Shown one piece after another: positions 1 to 8,605 of a stretch of DNA of 64,000 bases (within the stretch, counting starts at the first letter, position 1; the number at the start of each line of letters is the position of its first letter). The stretch lies in assembly GCF_003990645.1 (NCBI RefSeq), contig NZ_RYZK01000001.1, forward strand, positions 124,001-188,000, given 5' to 3'. Below the pieces are notes generated by a model that ran no database searches, had not been told where the DNA came from, and saw only the letters and a program-made list of their open reading frames with translations. The position numbers were made by a program, and so were the translations under genes. The stretch comes from Shimia sediminis (lineage in GTDB: Bacteria > Pseudomonadota > Alphaproteobacteria > Rhodobacterales > Rhodobacteraceae).

Positions 1-249
1 ACGTTGGGTGGAACCGGCAAAGAGGAAGAGGATCGTCACCCGAAGATTGGCGATGGTGTTCTGATTGGGGCCGGCGCCAAGGTTCTGGGCAACATCAAGG
101 TTGGCCATTGCAGCCGCATCGCGGCAGGCTCGGTGGTGCTGGAAGAGGTGCCCCCATGCAAAACAGTCGCGGGCGTTCCGGCAAAGATCGTTGGTGAGGC
201 CGGGTGCGACCAGCCTTCGGTCGCTATGGACCAAATCCTTGAACACTGA
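1..249 (+). CDS. cysE: Serine O-acetyltransferase, C-terminal part (gene starts before window)
   Basis: Acetyl-CoA-dependent acetylation of serine to O-acetylserine, the first step of cysteine synthesis in the cytoplasm. Only the last 82 codons are present, open from base 1. They show the left-handed beta-helix hexapeptide pattern (repeats around GVLIGAGAKVLG and CSRIAAGSVV) followed by the family's GVPAKIVGE turn. The tail ends in ILEH rather than the terminal Ile that many CysE proteins use to dock CysK, so cysteine-synthase complex formation may differ; that is inference. A hairpin terminator follows about 25 bases after the stop. The hexapeptide fold is shared by other acetyltransferases, but the GVPAK context fits CysE best. 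Confidence 0.85.
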   Translation, partial: TLGGTGKEEEDRHPKIGDGVLIGAGAKVLGNIKVGHCSRIAAGSVVLEEVPPCKTVAGVPAKIVGEAGCDQPSVAMDQILEH

Positions 250-272
250 CGTCGGACTGATCTGACAAAACA

Positions 273-300
273 AAAGCGCCGCAAGAAGTTGCGGCGCTTT
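273..300. terminator. Bidirectional Rho-independent terminator between cysE and pdhC
   Basis: A perfect 12-bp stem (AAAGCGCCGCAA at 273-284 with TTGCGGCGCTTT at 289-300) closes a 4-base loop. The plus strand continues CTTTATG and the minus strand continues TTTGTTTTG, so it can end transcription of both convergent neighbours. Confidence 0.9.
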
Positions 301-321
301 CTTTATGTAATACGCTTTACG

Positions 322-1632
322 TCAGACCAGCATGGTCATCGGGTTTTCCAGGTTGTCGACGATGTGTTTCAACACTTCGGCTCCGAGTGCGCCATCGATG
401 ACCCTGTGGTCGACCGAGAGCGTCACGGACATGACTGTTGCGACTTCGAGAGCACCGTCTTTGCCAACAACCGGTTTTTTCACGCCCGACCCCACGGCAA
501 GGATTGCGCCATGAGGCGGATTGATGACTGCATCAAAATTGTCGATGCCGAACATACCGAGGTTCGAGATCGCGAAACTGCCGCCCTGGTATTCGTGCGG
601 CGCAAGTTTGCGATCACGGGCCCGGGTTGCCAGATCTTTCATCTCGGCTGACAAGGCAGACAGAGATTTAGCTTCTGCATCTTTCAGGACCGGTGTGAAC
701 AAGCCACCTTCGATGGCGACAGCCACCGCCACGTCAGACGGTGTCAGTTTCAGAACGCGATCTCCTGCCCAAACGGCGTTGGCGTCCGGAACCGATTGCA
801 GCGCCAGGGCACAGGCCTTGATGATGAAATCGTTGACCGAGAGTTTGACGCCACGTGTCTCAAGCTGGGCATTCAATTCGGACCGGAACTTTAACAAGGC
901 ATCCAGACGGATGTCCCGGCGCAGGTAGAAGTGCGGAATGGTCTGTTTCGCTTCGGTCAGGCGGGCCGCAATGGTCTTGCGCATGCCATCAAGCGGCACT
1001 TCGACATAATCGCGCCCCTCGTACATACGGGCGACGCTGGCTGCGTCCGCGCTTTGTGGCAGGGGTGCAGGGGCCGAAGGTGTTGCGGCGCTGGTGGCGG
1101 CCACCGAGGCGGGCGCGGCGCCAGGTTTTGCGTTTTCCACGTCCGCCTTGACGATGCGTCCACGCGGGCCTGAGCCTTGGAGCGTTGCCAGATCAAGACT
1201 TTTGTCCGCGGCGATGCGGCGGGCGAGCGGTGACGCAAAAATACGACTGCCATCACTGGTCTTAGAACTGGGCGGCGCAGGCGTGGCAGGGGCCTCGGCA
1301 GTCCCTTGCGGGGCTTTCTCGGCCGCTGGAACCGATGGCTCTGTACCTGCCGGGGCCGAGGATGGGGCTGCGACGCTGCCCGCGTCTTCGCCGTCCTCCA
1401 GCATCATGGCGATGACAGTGTTGACCAAGACGCCTTCGGTGCCTTCCGCGATCAGGATCGGACCCATGATACCTTCGTCCACGGCCTCGAACTCCATGGT
1501 GGCCTTGTCCGTTTCGATCTCGGCAATGATGTCGCCGGACTGTACTTCGTCGCCCTCTTTGACCAGCCATTTGGCCAAAGTGCCTTCTTCCATCGTGGGG
1601 GAAAGCGCGGGCATGAGGATTTCAATAGCCAT
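322..1632 (-). CDS. pdhC: Pyruvate dehydrogenase E2, dihydrolipoamide acetyltransferase
   Basis: Transfers the acetyl group from lipoyl-lysine to CoA in the pyruvate dehydrogenase complex. The 436-residue protein has one N-terminal lipoyl domain (1-80, lipoylated Lys43 in ETDKATMEF), an Ala/Pro-rich linker, a peripheral-subunit (E3/E1) binding domain at about 130-168 ([11 protein letters not shown] ... GPRGRI) and a C-terminal catalytic domain with the DHRVIDG motif (His409, Asp413). The ATG has a GGGAGG ribosome site and lies 14 bases after pdhB, in operon order pdhA-pdhB-pdhC. The E3 gene lpd lies about 20 kb away at 24.7 kb. Confidence 0.96.
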   Translation of the reverse strand: MAIEILMPALSPTMEEGTLAKWLVKEGDEVQSGDIIAEIETDKATMEFEAVDEGIMGPILIAEGTEGVLVNTVIAMMLEDGEDAGSVAAPSSAPAGTEPSVPAAEKAPQGTAEAPATPAPPSSKTSDGSRIFASPLARRIAADKSLDLATLQGSGPRGRIVKADVENAKPGAAPASVAATSAATPSAPAPLPQSADAASVARMYEGRDYVEVPLDGMRKTIAARLTEAKQTIPHFYLRRDIRLDALLKFRSELNAQLETRGVKLSVNDFIIKACALALQSVPDANAVWAGDRVLKLTPSDVAVAVAIEGGLFTPVLKDAEAKSLSALSAEMKDLATRARDRKLAPHEYQGGSFAISNLGMFGIDNFDAVINPPHGAILAVGSGVKKPVVGKDGALEVATVMSVTLSVDHRVIDGALGAEVLKHIVDNLENPMTMLV

Positions 1633-1646
1633 TGTCGTGTCCTCCC

Positions 1647-3011
1647 TTAGCGATACGTGACTTGTTTGACGGCAGTGATCACGTCATCCGTCGTCACAAG
1701 CGCCAGTTTCTCAAGGTTCGCCGCATATGGCATGGGCACATCCTTGCCGGTGCAGTTGATCACCGGCGCGTCGAGGTAGTCAAAGGCGCGTTGCATGATC
1801 GTGGCAGAGATGTGGTTGCCAATGGACCCTACGGGCCAGCCCTCTTCGACGGTGACGCAACGGTTGGTTTTCATGACCGAGTTGATGACAGTGTCGTAGT
1901 CGATGGGGCGCAGGGTGCGCAGGTCGATGACTTCGGCGCTGATGCCGTCCTGAGCCAGCTTTTCCGCAGCCTCCAGCGCATACTGCATACCGATGCCAAA
2001 GCTGACGAGGGTGACATCCGTGCCTTCGCGCCAGACACGTGCTTTGCCGAAGGGAATGGTGAAGTCGTCCAGAACCGGCACATCAAAGGCGCGACCATAG
2101 AGGATTTCGTTTTCAAGGAAGATCACTGGGTTGGGATCGCGGATGGCGGTTTTCAGCAGACCTTTGGCGTCAGATGCGGAATAGGGCATCACAACCTTCA
2201 GCCCGGGGATCTGCGCATACCACGCGGCATAGTCCTGTGAGTGCTGTGCCCCCACGCGGGCCGCTGCGCCATTTGCGCCGCGAAACACCATGGGCGCGCC
2301 CATTTGGCCGCCGGACATATAGAGTGTTTTTGCTGCCGAATTGATAATATGGTCAATGGCCTGCATGGCGAAGTTGAATGTCATGAATTCAACGATCGGT
2401 CGCAGACCGCCAAAGGCCGCACCGGTGGCAATCCCGGCAAACCCATGTTCCGTGATGGGGGTGTCGATCACCCGTTTCGAGCCAAACTCGTCCAGCAAAC
2501 CCTGGCTTACCTTGTAGGCGCCCTGATATTCGGCAACCTCTTCGCCCATCAGGAACACGTCCTCATCAGCCCGCATTTCTTCGGCCATGGCGTCGCGCAG
2601 TGCTTCGCGCACGGTTTGCTGCTTCATCGCCGTGCCTTCGGGCCAATCTGGTGTCAGATCAGCCGGAGCCGCCATGGGGGCCTCTACCGCGGCGGGGGCG
2701 GCAGCCTGAGCCGGTATCGGCTCTTGCGGGGCGGCGGTTGTGGGCGTGGGCGTTGCGCCTGCCTCTTCTCCGTCTTCCAGCAAGGTGGCAATGGCCGTGT
2801 TGACGGCGACGTTTTCCGTGCCTTCCGCCACAAGGATGTGACCAATCACGCCGTCATCCACGGCCTCGAATTCCATCGTGGCCTTGTCGGTTTCAATTTC
2901 AGCGATGATGTCACCGGACGAGACCGTGTCGCCCTCTTTCACCAGCCATTTGGCGAGCGTGCCTTCTTCCATCGTGGGGGACAGGGCGGGCATCAGAATT
3001 TCAATAGCCAT
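1647..3011 (-). CDS. pdhB: Pyruvate dehydrogenase E1 beta with N-terminal lipoyl domain
   Basis: Beta subunit of the thiamine-diphosphate E1 component. At 454 residues it is about 120 longer than a classical E1 beta, because residues 1-80 form a complete lipoyl domain with the ETDKATMEF lipoylation site (Lys43), then an Ala/Pro-rich linker. The E1 beta fold begins near residue 130 ([14 protein letters not shown]). This arrangement is known in rhizobia and other alphaproteobacteria. The first 28 residues are identical to those of the adjacent E2, pointing to domain duplication within the operon or ongoing gene conversion (inference). It starts 23 bases after pdhA, with a GAGGAG ribosome site. 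Confidence 0.96.
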   Translation of the reverse strand: MAIEILMPALSPTMEEGTLAKWLVKEGDTVSSGDIIAEIETDKATMEFEAVDDGVIGHILVAEGTENVAVNTAIATLLEDGEEAGATPTPTTAAPQEPIPAQAAAPAAVEAPMAAPADLTPDWPEGTAMKQQTVREALRDAMAEEMRADEDVFLMGEEVAEYQGAYKVSQGLLDEFGSKRVIDTPITEHGFAGIATGAAFGGLRPIVEFMTFNFAMQAIDHIINSAAKTLYMSGGQMGAPMVFRGANGAAARVGAQHSQDYAAWYAQIPGLKVVMPYSASDAKGLLKTAIRDPNPVIFLENEILYGRAFDVPVLDDFTIPFGKARVWREGTDVTLVSFGIGMQYALEAAEKLAQDGISAEVIDLRTLRPIDYDTVINSVMKTNRCVTVEEGWPVGSIGNHISATIMQRAFDYLDAPVINCTGKDVPMPYAANLEKLALVTTDDVITAVKQVTYR

Positions 3012-3034
3012 CTTTTCTATTCTCCTCTGTCAGA

Positions 3035-4024
3035 TCACGCGTAGATATCTGTCCACAGCTCTTCGGCTGCGGGTAGGGGGCTTTCTTTGGCGAAATCGGC
3101 ACTTTCGTTCACGACGGCCTTGATCTCTTTGTCGATCGCCTTGAGGTCCTCTTCTGAGGCGTGTTTGCCTTCGAGGATCATGGCGCGCACGTGTTCGATG
3201 GCATCCCGTTCTTCGCGCATCTTTTGCACTTCTTCACGGGTGCGATACTTGGCCGGATCCGACATTGAGTGGCCGCGGTAGCGATAGGTTTTGACCTCGA
3301 GAATATAGGGGCCTTTGCCTTTGCGACAGTGCGCAACGGCGCGTTCACCAGCATCTTTTACCGCCAGCACATCCATGCCGTCCACCATCTCACCGGGGAT
3401 GCCAAAGGCCTCGCCGCGGTGATAGATATCCTTGGTCGAGGTCGACCGGGTTTGCGCGGTTCCCATGGCGTACTGATTGTTTTCAATCACAAAAATCACT
3501 GGCAAATCCCAGATCGCGGCCATGTTGAAGGTTTCATAAACCTGACCCTGGTTGGCGGCGCCATCCCCGAAATAGGTAAAGGTCACGCGGCCGTTGCCCT
3601 TGTACTTGTCTGCAAAGGCCAGCCCGGCACCCAGCGGCACCTGCGCCCCCACAATGCCGTGGCCGCCATAGAAATGCTTTTCTTTCGAGAACATGTGCAT
3701 CGAGCCGCCCTTGCCCCGGGAATACCCTCCGGCGCGGCCTGTCAGTTCGGCCATCACGCCCTTGGCATCCATGCCACAGGCCAGCATATGACCGTGGTCG
3801 CGGTACGATGTGATACGCTTGTCACCCTCTTCAGCGGCAGCTTCCAGACCCACGACAACGGCCTCTTGACCGATATAGAGGTGGCAAAAGCCCCCGATCA
3901 GGCCCATGCCGTACAACTGACCCGCTTTTTCTTCAAAGCGGCGGATCAACAACATTTCGCGATAGTATTTCTTGAGTTCGTCGCCAGACACGTTGGTCTT
4001 TTTGGCGGGCTTTTTGGCAGCCAT
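3035..4024 (-). CDS. pdhA: Pyruvate dehydrogenase E1 alpha
   Basis: Catalyses ThDP-dependent decarboxylation of pyruvate together with PdhB. The 329-residue protein carries the ThDP/Mg motif GDGAANQG (Gly153-Asp154-Gly155) ending in the ENN pair (Asn182-Asn183), the GGKGGSMHMF substrate loop near 104-112 and the C-terminal YRGHSMSDPAKYR loop, all typical of the E1 alpha of heterotetrameric PDH. The Lys/Ala-rich N-terminus (AAKKPAKK) is usual for roseobacters. The ATG has a strong GGGAGG site 6 bases upstream. It is the first gene of the pdhABC operon; ftsB lies upstream on the same strand, as is common in this group. Confidence 0.97.
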   Translation of the reverse strand: MAAKKPAKKTNVSGDELKKYYREMLLIRRFEEKAGQLYGMGLIGGFCHLYIGQEAVVVGLEAAAEEGDKRITSYRDHGHMLACGMDAKGVMAELTGRAGGYSRGKGGSMHMFSKEKHFYGGHGIVGAQVPLGAGLAFADKYKGNGRVTFTYFGDGAANQGQVYETFNMAAIWDLPVIFVIENNQYAMGTAQTRSTSTKDIYHRGEAFGIPGEMVDGMDVLAVKDAGERAVAHCRKGKGPYILEVKTYRYRGHSMSDPAKYRTREEVQKMREERDAIEHVRAMILEGKHASEEDLKAIDKEIKAVVNESADFAKESPLPAAEELWTDIYA

Positions 4025-4066
4025 CCCGAGCCTCCCAGCAGATGGAATAGTTTAGTGTTAAACAAA

Positions 4067-4240
4067 ATGGTAGCCGATCCGCCCCAGCGTGGCGAGTGGA
4101 AAGTTGTCGCGATGATCGTGGAAGATGAATTGTTATTCCGGAACGACGGGACTGTCGACAAGACCGAATTTGGCCCATTTCTCAGGGATCATCACACGCT
4201 AGAGGCGCTGAATTACGGGATGCGCAAAGCTCTTGAGTAA
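4067..4240 (+). CDS. Possible 57-residue small protein between ftsB and pdhA
   Basis: A short open frame (ATG at 4067, alternative in-frame GTG at 4055) fills nearly all of the gap between ftsB and pdhA on the opposite strand. Its codons look coding-like (GC-rich third positions, balanced acidic/basic residues: KVVAMIVEDE, DKTEFGPFL, YGMRKALE). I do not recognise a family. Against it: no convincing ribosome site before either start, and it lies antisense to the expected pdhA promoter. Some antisense extension continues through pdhA, so chance is possible. Confidence 0.33.
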   Translation: MVADPPQRGEWKVVAMIVEDELLFRNDGTVDKTEFGPFLRDHHTLEALNYGMRKALE

Positions 4241-4251
4241 GCAGAAACAGC

Positions 4252-4554
4252 TCAGCGAATGACAATCTCGTCAGCCCGGATCATGCCAAGCACATCGCGG
4301 GCCTGCTGATCCAGAAGGTCCAGATCGAGATAGTCGTCACTCAGGCGCTGGGTCAGGTTTTCCATCCGCGCGACCTCTGATTGCAGCTGGGCCAGTTCGG
4401 CCGACAACGCCGCGCGATCTGCGTCGATCTCTACCCGGCGAAACACACCATAGTCGCCTTGAACGGCGGCAAATGTAAAAATGATGCCAAGCGCAAAACA
4501 CACGCCGAAAAACAAGAGCGCACCTAGGGCTGGTCTGGTCTTTTGTGATGTCAT
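4252..4554 (-). CDS. ftsB: FtsB/DivIC-family septum formation initiator
   Basis: Small bitopic divisome protein that, in other bacteria, pairs with FtsL and FtsQ at the septum. It has a short cytoplasmic N-terminus, one membrane helix (about 10-30, LGALLFFGVCFALGIIFTFAAV) and a periplasmic coiled coil (ALSAELAQLQSEVARMENLTQRL), with the usual length of about 100. I use the ATG at 4554 because a GAGG site lies 6 bases before it; a TTG four codons upstream lacks one. It is upstream of pdhA on the same strand. Confidence 0.86.
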   Translation of the reverse strand: MTSQKTRPALGALLFFGVCFALGIIFTFAAVQGDYGVFRRVEIDADRAALSAELAQLQSEVARMENLTQRLSDDYLDLDLLDQQARDVLGMIRADEIVIR

Positions 4555-4732
4555 GCTCTGCCTCAATCGCGCCCTTTGCGGGCGTCTTCCAACACTATGC
4601 CACAGGTGATTCGCGCTGTGAATCCCTTTTGAGTCAGTATGTTGGTTTTTTTGGTGATTTCTGACGCCACGGATTTCTGGTCAGAGTACGGACGCGACAG
4701 CTAGGCTGTTCATCAACAAGGGAGAGAACAGT

Positions 4733-6355
4733 ATGACCCAGTCAGAGCCAGCCACCGTTTTGGGAACGCATGATGTCTTTAATCAGCCCGGTCTGCGTGG
4801 CGCGCGGGATCTTTGGGCGGATGACAGGCCCTTGCGGGAGGCCGCAATAGCTGCCGGGGCGCAACAAGACGTGCTGGCCTCCGCCGGGCAGGTTTACGGG
4901 TCGGAAACCATTCTGCAGGCTGCCGAAGATGCGCAGCGGGATTTGCCGCGTCTGAAGCTGTTTGATCGCGGTGGCAGGCGATTGGATGAGGTCGAGTTTC
5001 ATCCCGGCTATCACGCCGTGATGCAGGCCGGGTTGGGGGCAGGATTTGCGCGCGTGGCCTGGGACGGAACCCCGGGGGGGCACGCAACCCATGCCGCGTT
5101 GGTCTACATGCAGATGCAGACCGAACCGGGGGCAGGGTGTCCTATGACGATGACCTATGCCGCCGTTCCGGCCTTGCGTCATGACAAGACACTCTATGAG
5201 ACCTGGGCGCCAAAACTCATGTCCGGCATCTATGACCCGTCCACCCGGCCCATTGCGCAGAAACAGGGCGCAACTCTGGGAATGGCGATGACCGAGAAGC
5301 AGGGCGGGTCAGACGTCCGCGCCAACACCACGCGCGCGGTGCGAGATGGCGAGGCCTATCGCCTGACGGGTCACAAATGGTTTTGCTCGGCGCCGATGTG
5401 TGACGGCTTTCTCACATTGGCCCAGGCCGAAGGAGGGCTGACCTGTTTTCTTGTCCCCCGATGGCTCGAAGGCGAGCGGAATGGCATCCGGTTGCAGCGG
5501 CTCAAAAACAAGCTGGGCAATCACGCCAATGCGAGTTCTGAAATCGAATACCACAATGCGCTGGCCTACCGTCTGGGCGAAGAAGGGGCCGGTGTGCGCA
5601 CCATCATCGAGATGGTGCACCATACACGGCTGGATACGGCGATTGCGCCTGCGGCATTGATGCGGGCCGCAATCGCCGAAGCGCACCATTGGGTTTCGCA
5701 CCGATCGGTGTTTCAGCGGCGCCTGATCGACCAGCCCTTGATGCGCGAAGTTCTTGCGGATCTGACACTGGATATGGAGGGCGCTCTGGCGGTGTCCATG
5801 TTCCTCGCAAGTGCTTATGACCGCGATGATAAAGAGTCCCGGGCCTTGGCTCGGATCGGTGTGGCACTGGCCAAGTATCTCTCAAACAAACGCTGTATAC
5901 CTGTGGTTGGCGAAGCTTTGGAGGTGCTTGGGGGCGTGGGCTATGTCGAAGACACGCCGATGCCGATGCTGTATCGCGAAGCGCCGTTGAATTCGATTTG
6001 GGAAGGGTCCGGCAACGTCATTTGCCTCGATATTCTGCGCACATTGGCCCGCGAGCCGCTTGCGGCAGAGGTCCTTGCCGAAGTTCTGGACACCGCGCGT
6101 GGGCGCGACAGCCGCTATGACGCTGCGCTGGAGGCGCATCGCCAACGGTGGCCTGCAAGCCCGACCGAGGCAGAGGCCCGTTGGTTTGCGGAAAGCCTGG
6201 GCAATCTTCTGACGTCGGCCGCATTGATGCAGACGGCACCTGATGCAGTGGTCTCTGGCTACGTCACCAGCCGCGTCGCGCAGGATCGCGGCCAGATGGC
6301 GGGTACTGTTGCCGGATTGGATGCCGCCGCTATCCTGTCGCGTCTGGACCCTTGA
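4733..6355 (+). CDS. aidB: AidB-type acyl-CoA dehydrogenase
   Basis: FAD protein of the acyl-CoA dehydrogenase superfamily. The 540-residue length matches E. coli AidB (about 541). AidB hallmarks are the RRLDEVEFHPGYH segment at about 80-93, the GMAMTEKQGGSDVRANTT FAD/substrate loop near 185-200 and the SIWEGSGNVICLD segment at about 422-435 where the catalytic Glu sits. AidB binds DNA and is induced in E. coli during the adaptive response to alkylation, but here no ada or alk gene is nearby, so a metabolic role cannot be excluded. The start has a GGGAGAG site. The upstream region is shared with divergent ftsB. Confidence 0.88.
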   Translation: MTQSEPATVLGTHDVFNQPGLRGARDLWADDRPLREAAIAAGAQQDVLASAGQVYGSETILQAAEDAQRDLPRLKLFDRGGRRLDEVEFHPGYHAVMQAGLGAGFARVAWDGTPGGHATHAALVYMQMQTEPGAGCPMTMTYAAVPALRHDKTLYETWAPKLMSGIYDPSTRPIAQKQGATLGMAMTEKQGGSDVRANTTRAVRDGEAYRLTGHKWFCSAPMCDGFLTLAQAEGGLTCFLVPRWLEGERNGIRLQRLKNKLGNHANASSEIEYHNALAYRLGEEGAGVRTIIEMVHHTRLDTAIAPAALMRAAIAEAHHWVSHRSVFQRRLIDQPLMREVLADLTLDMEGALAVSMFLASAYDRDDKESRALARIGVALAKYLSNKRCIPVVGEALEVLGGVGYVEDTPMPMLYREAPLNSIWEGSGNVICLDILRTLAREPLAAEVLAEVLDTARGRDSRYDAALEAHRQRWPASPTEAEARWFAESLGNLLTSAALMQTAPDAVVSGYVTSRVAQDRGQMAGTVAGLDAAAILSRLDP

Positions 6356-6404
6356 CCGCAGGCTGGGGTAGGGTCCGGCAAACGACCTTTGTGCCGGATC
6401 CATC

Positions 6405-7355
6405 ATGCCAGATTATGCTCTATTGATTTCACCTGCCGCGCGCGGGGCCTACTTCGGCGAAACCCAATCCGTTGCTCTGGCCGAGATTGCGGGTGTCGGG
6501 GGTGTTGAAATCGGCGCATTTGAGATGCACGGAGGCATGGATTTTCTGCGCATCGCCTGTGCAGATGATCTCACACGCGAGGTGATGCGTCTGTCGTTTG
6601 TCCAAGGCCTTTTTCTGGTGGATCAGCAAGGGTGGCATCCTGTCGAAGGGGCCAAAGGTTTTGGTCTTCACGAAGATTTTGTCTCTGGCGAGAAGTACCG
6701 GGGCAAAACCAACGAAACCCTGACACAGCTGTTGGTGAACCTTGCGTTGCAAGAGGTTGAAACCGGCCACACCGATTTGCGGTTGCTTGATCCGATGTGC
6801 GGGCGCGGAACTTCTTTGTTCTGGGCCATGCGCTATGGGATGTCAGCCACAGGAGTGGAGCAGGATCTCTCGGCCCTCAATGAAATTCGTCGCGGGCTGA
6901 AGAAATGGACCAAGCTGCACCGTCAGAAACACAAACTGGCAGAAGGCTGGGTGCAAAAGGCCAATAAGAAGGGCACTGGCAAGTTTCTGGACTTCAAGTC
7001 AGAAGGCCAAACAGCGCGTGTCGTGATCGGCGATACCGTTGACGCGCGTGCATTGGTTGGCCGCGCGCCTTTTGATCTCTTGGTCACTGACATTCCCTAT
7101 GGGGTGCAACATATGGGCGGGCCGGATGGGGCAAGAAGCCCCTTGGCGGTCATTCAAAAGGCAGCCCAGGGTTGGGCCGATTGCTTGGCTCCCGGAGGAG
7201 TGATGGCGATTGCCTATAACTGCAACATTCCAAAGCGCGCCGATATGATCGCGGCCTTTGAGGGTTTGAACCTCGAGGTGGTTGAGAGAAACGTCGCGCA
7301 TAGAATGAGCGAGTCAATCCTGCGCGACGTTCTTGTGTTGCGTAAAGCGGCTTGA
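6405..7355 (+). CDS. Putative SAM-dependent RNA methyltransferase (TRM11/TrmG10-like fold)
   Basis: The 316-residue protein has a Rossmann methyltransferase core: motif I LLDPMCGRGTS at about 127-137 (SAM binding), an acidic VEQD strand at 151-154, and a motif IV-like TDIPYG at 228-233 in place of the (D/N)PPY of N-methyltransferases. This combination recalls archaeal and eukaryotic tRNA guanine-N2 methylases, but no THUMP domain is visible in the roughly 120-residue N-terminal part. The actual substrate is unknown. It lies 49 bases after aidB on the same strand, possibly co-transcribed. Confidence 0.7.
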   Translation: MPDYALLISPAARGAYFGETQSVALAEIAGVGGVEIGAFEMHGGMDFLRIACADDLTREVMRLSFVQGLFLVDQQGWHPVEGAKGFGLHEDFVSGEKYRGKTNETLTQLLVNLALQEVETGHTDLRLLDPMCGRGTSLFWAMRYGMSATGVEQDLSALNEIRRGLKKWTKLHRQKHKLAEGWVQKANKKGTGKFLDFKSEGQTARVVIGDTVDARALVGRAPFDLLVTDIPYGVQHMGGPDGARSPLAVIQKAAQGWADCLAPGGVMAIAYNCNIPKRADMIAAFEGLNLEVVERNVAHRMSESILRDVLVLRKAA

Positions 7356-7430
7356 GAACGAAAAGCCTGAAGCAACACGCTTTCGACACCACATTTGGGA
7401 CAAGACAGCGCCGAAAGTGTCATCCGAAGG

Positions 7431-7601
7431 TTAGTTCGGATGGGACGGAGTGGTGGCAGCTGCAGTTCTCTTCAAAGTCGTCGGGCGGTTAAAGGTGCCG
7501 CCGTCGGGGGCATCATCATCGTCAATCAGAGCGGTCTTGAGTTCGCTGATGTCCCGACTTTGAAAAAGCGGCTGGGGGTTATGGAACCCAAAGTGTTTCA
7601 T
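7431..7601 (-). CDS. 56-residue small protein, ATGA-coupled to upstream YdcH-like gene (module A)
   Basis: Its ATG (7601) overlaps the TGA of the preceding DUF465-like gene as ATGA, the classic arrangement for translational coupling. The sequence has an N-terminal HFGFHNPQPLF stretch, an acidic centre (IDDDDAPDGG) and a Thr/Ala-rich basic tail; no membrane segment or known motif. The matching position in the second module also holds an ATGA-overlapping small ORF (8081-8257), which is the main reason to believe both are real. Function unknown. Confidence 0.55.
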   Translation of the reverse strand: MKHFGFHNPQPLFQSRDISELKTALIDDDDAPDGGTFNRPTTLKRTAAATTPSHPN

Positions 7602-7849
7602 GCGAGGCCTCCCTGTCTGGCGGCGATGTGGCCTGCGATGGGTTTCAGCTTGGCGAGTCTTAGCTCTTGCCGGCGCAGAAGATCACGAAGCGCAAGTTTG
7701 CGTGTTTTCAGCCGACGCAGACGCAGTGTGTCTGGCAATGGGCGCGCTTGTTCGGCGTCAATCTTGAACTCCAGTTGTGACTTGCGGCTTTTCAACGCTT
7801 TGACGTGTGCAACCAAGGCAGCTGTGCGGTTGAGGATAGAATCTGACAT
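7598..7849 (-). CDS. YdcH/DUF465-like small coiled-coil protein (module A)
   Basis: An 83-residue, strongly basic helical protein. The core (ALVAHVKALKSRKSQLEFKI ... LRRLKTRKLALRDLL) follows the YdcH/DUF465 pattern of two helices with a conserved LKxxKLxLxD hairpin. I chose the ATG at 7849 because homology begins there and it matches the paralogue at 8254-8505 in length and position; the open frame runs further upstream without support. About 93 bases upstream lies TTGATAGGAAAAACCAA, an exact copy of the sequence before the paralogue and the LysR gene. YdcH-family function is not established. Confidence 0.75.
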   Translation of the reverse strand: MSDSILNRTAALVAHVKALKSRKSQLEFKIDAEQARPLPDTLRLRRLKTRKLALRDLLRRQELRLAKLKPIAGHIAARQGGLA

Positions 7850-7942
7850 GTGGCCTCCCAATTCGTTGGAACGGTCGTATCGCCGTTCTGCTAACAATAT
7901 GGGGCGTGCTGGCGGCATTGGGACGGGGTGGGGCCATTCCTT

Positions 7943-7959
7943 TTGATAGGAAAAACCAA
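7943..7959. promoter_or_regulatory. Candidate LysR-type operator TTG-N11-CAA, copy A
   Basis: TTGATAGGAAAAACCAA matches the T-N11-A dyad of LysR-family operators with 3-bp arms. An identical 17-mer occurs at 8606-8622. It sits 93 bases before the YdcH-like start at 7849, against 100 bases for the second copy. Confidence 0.55.
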
Positions 7960-8014
7960 TTGCATTTATTAAACACAGAGGAACTTCCGTAAGTTTAGCA
8001 CACCCCAAAAAGAA

Positions 8015-8047
8015 ACCGCGCTTTGACTTGTTGGGTCAAAGCGCGGT
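8015..8047 (-). terminator. Rho-independent terminator of module B
   Basis: A 13-bp perfect stem (ACCGCGCTTTGAC at 8015-8027 with GTCAAAGCGCGGT at 8035-8047) with a 7-base loop, followed on the minus strand by TTTCTTTTT. It lies 34 bases after the stop of the 58-residue ORF and separates module B from module A. Confidence 0.88.
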
Positions 8048-8080
8048 GGAAAAGTTGTGTCGTCAGGTTTGGAAAACGTC

Positions 8081-8257
8081 TCACATGGGTGAGAATGGGT
8101 AGAGCGGTGGCCTCTCCGGTGCTTCTGAATAGGGGCGTTCTGCGGCGGTTGTGTGGGTGGCCACATAGGTGTCGCGGGTGAGTGATTTCATCAACTGGTC
8201 TAGTGTTGGTGCAGCATTCAACCAGGACGGGGTCATGTAGCGATAGAGTTCGGTCAT
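8081..8257 (-). CDS. 58-residue small protein, ATGA-coupled to upstream YdcH-like gene (module B)
   Basis: The ATG at 8257 overlaps the stop of the DUF465-like gene (ATGA). The protein has an N-terminal part with aromatic residues (LYRYM, SW), a short amphipathic stretch (LDQLMKSLTRD) and a Pro-rich tail (ERPPLYPFSP). It has no membrane helix and no recognisable family, and little similarity to its counterpart in module A beyond size, position and a possibly disordered C-terminus. A strong terminator follows 34 bases later, so the two genes form a closed transcription unit. Function unknown. Confidence 0.6.
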   Translation of the reverse strand: MTELYRYMTPSWLNAAPTLDQLMKSLTRDTYVATHTTAAERPYSEAPERPPLYPFSPM

Positions 8258-8505
8258 GTCAGGGCAGCCTTTCCGGAACTGCTGTTCAGCAGGGCCTCTT
8301 TGAGTTTGTGAAGGATCGCGTCGTAGCGCTGTATCTGGTCCGCTACCATCAGGCGGCGCACCTTGAGCCAGTGCAGGTGCTGATAGTTTGAATCCAGACG
8401 ATTTTGTTCAAGAGCGATTTCACCGTCGAGTTGGCTTTGACGTTTTCGCAGGGTTTTCATGTGTGTGAGAACAACGGCGATGCGTGGAAAGAGAGTGTTG
8501 GGCAT
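8254..8505 (-). CDS. YdcH/DUF465-like small coiled-coil protein (module B)
   Basis: An 83-residue helical protein, paralogue of the one at 7598-7849. Both share an Ala-Val-x2-x-H-x-K-x-L opening (AVVLTHMKTLRKRQSQLDGEI here) and a basic second helix (LKVRRLMVADQI). The start at 8505 (MPNTLF) gives the same length as the paralogue. It is divergent from the OxyR-like gene, with TTGATAGGAAAAACCAA 100 bases upstream. Its stop overlaps the start of a 58-residue ORF. The sequence is more diverged from the DUF465 consensus than copy A. Confidence 0.72.
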   Translation of the reverse strand: MPNTLFPRIAVVLTHMKTLRKRQSQLDGEIALEQNRLDSNYQHLHWLKVRRLMVADQIQRYDAILHKLKEALLNSSSGKAALT

Positions 8506-8605
8506 TTGGAAACCTGTGGATGTATCGGGATGACCGGGACCTTGCCCGTGACATCGCAGATATGGGGGTTGTAGAAATAGAAAACAGAAATAGATTCCAA
8601 ATAGA

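Noticed and set aside
7395-7946. 183-residue plus-strand frame
   Set aside because: Opposite the YdcH-like gene and its coupled small ORF, which have family resemblance and ATGA coupling; the plus frame is Ser/Arg-rich without a motif.
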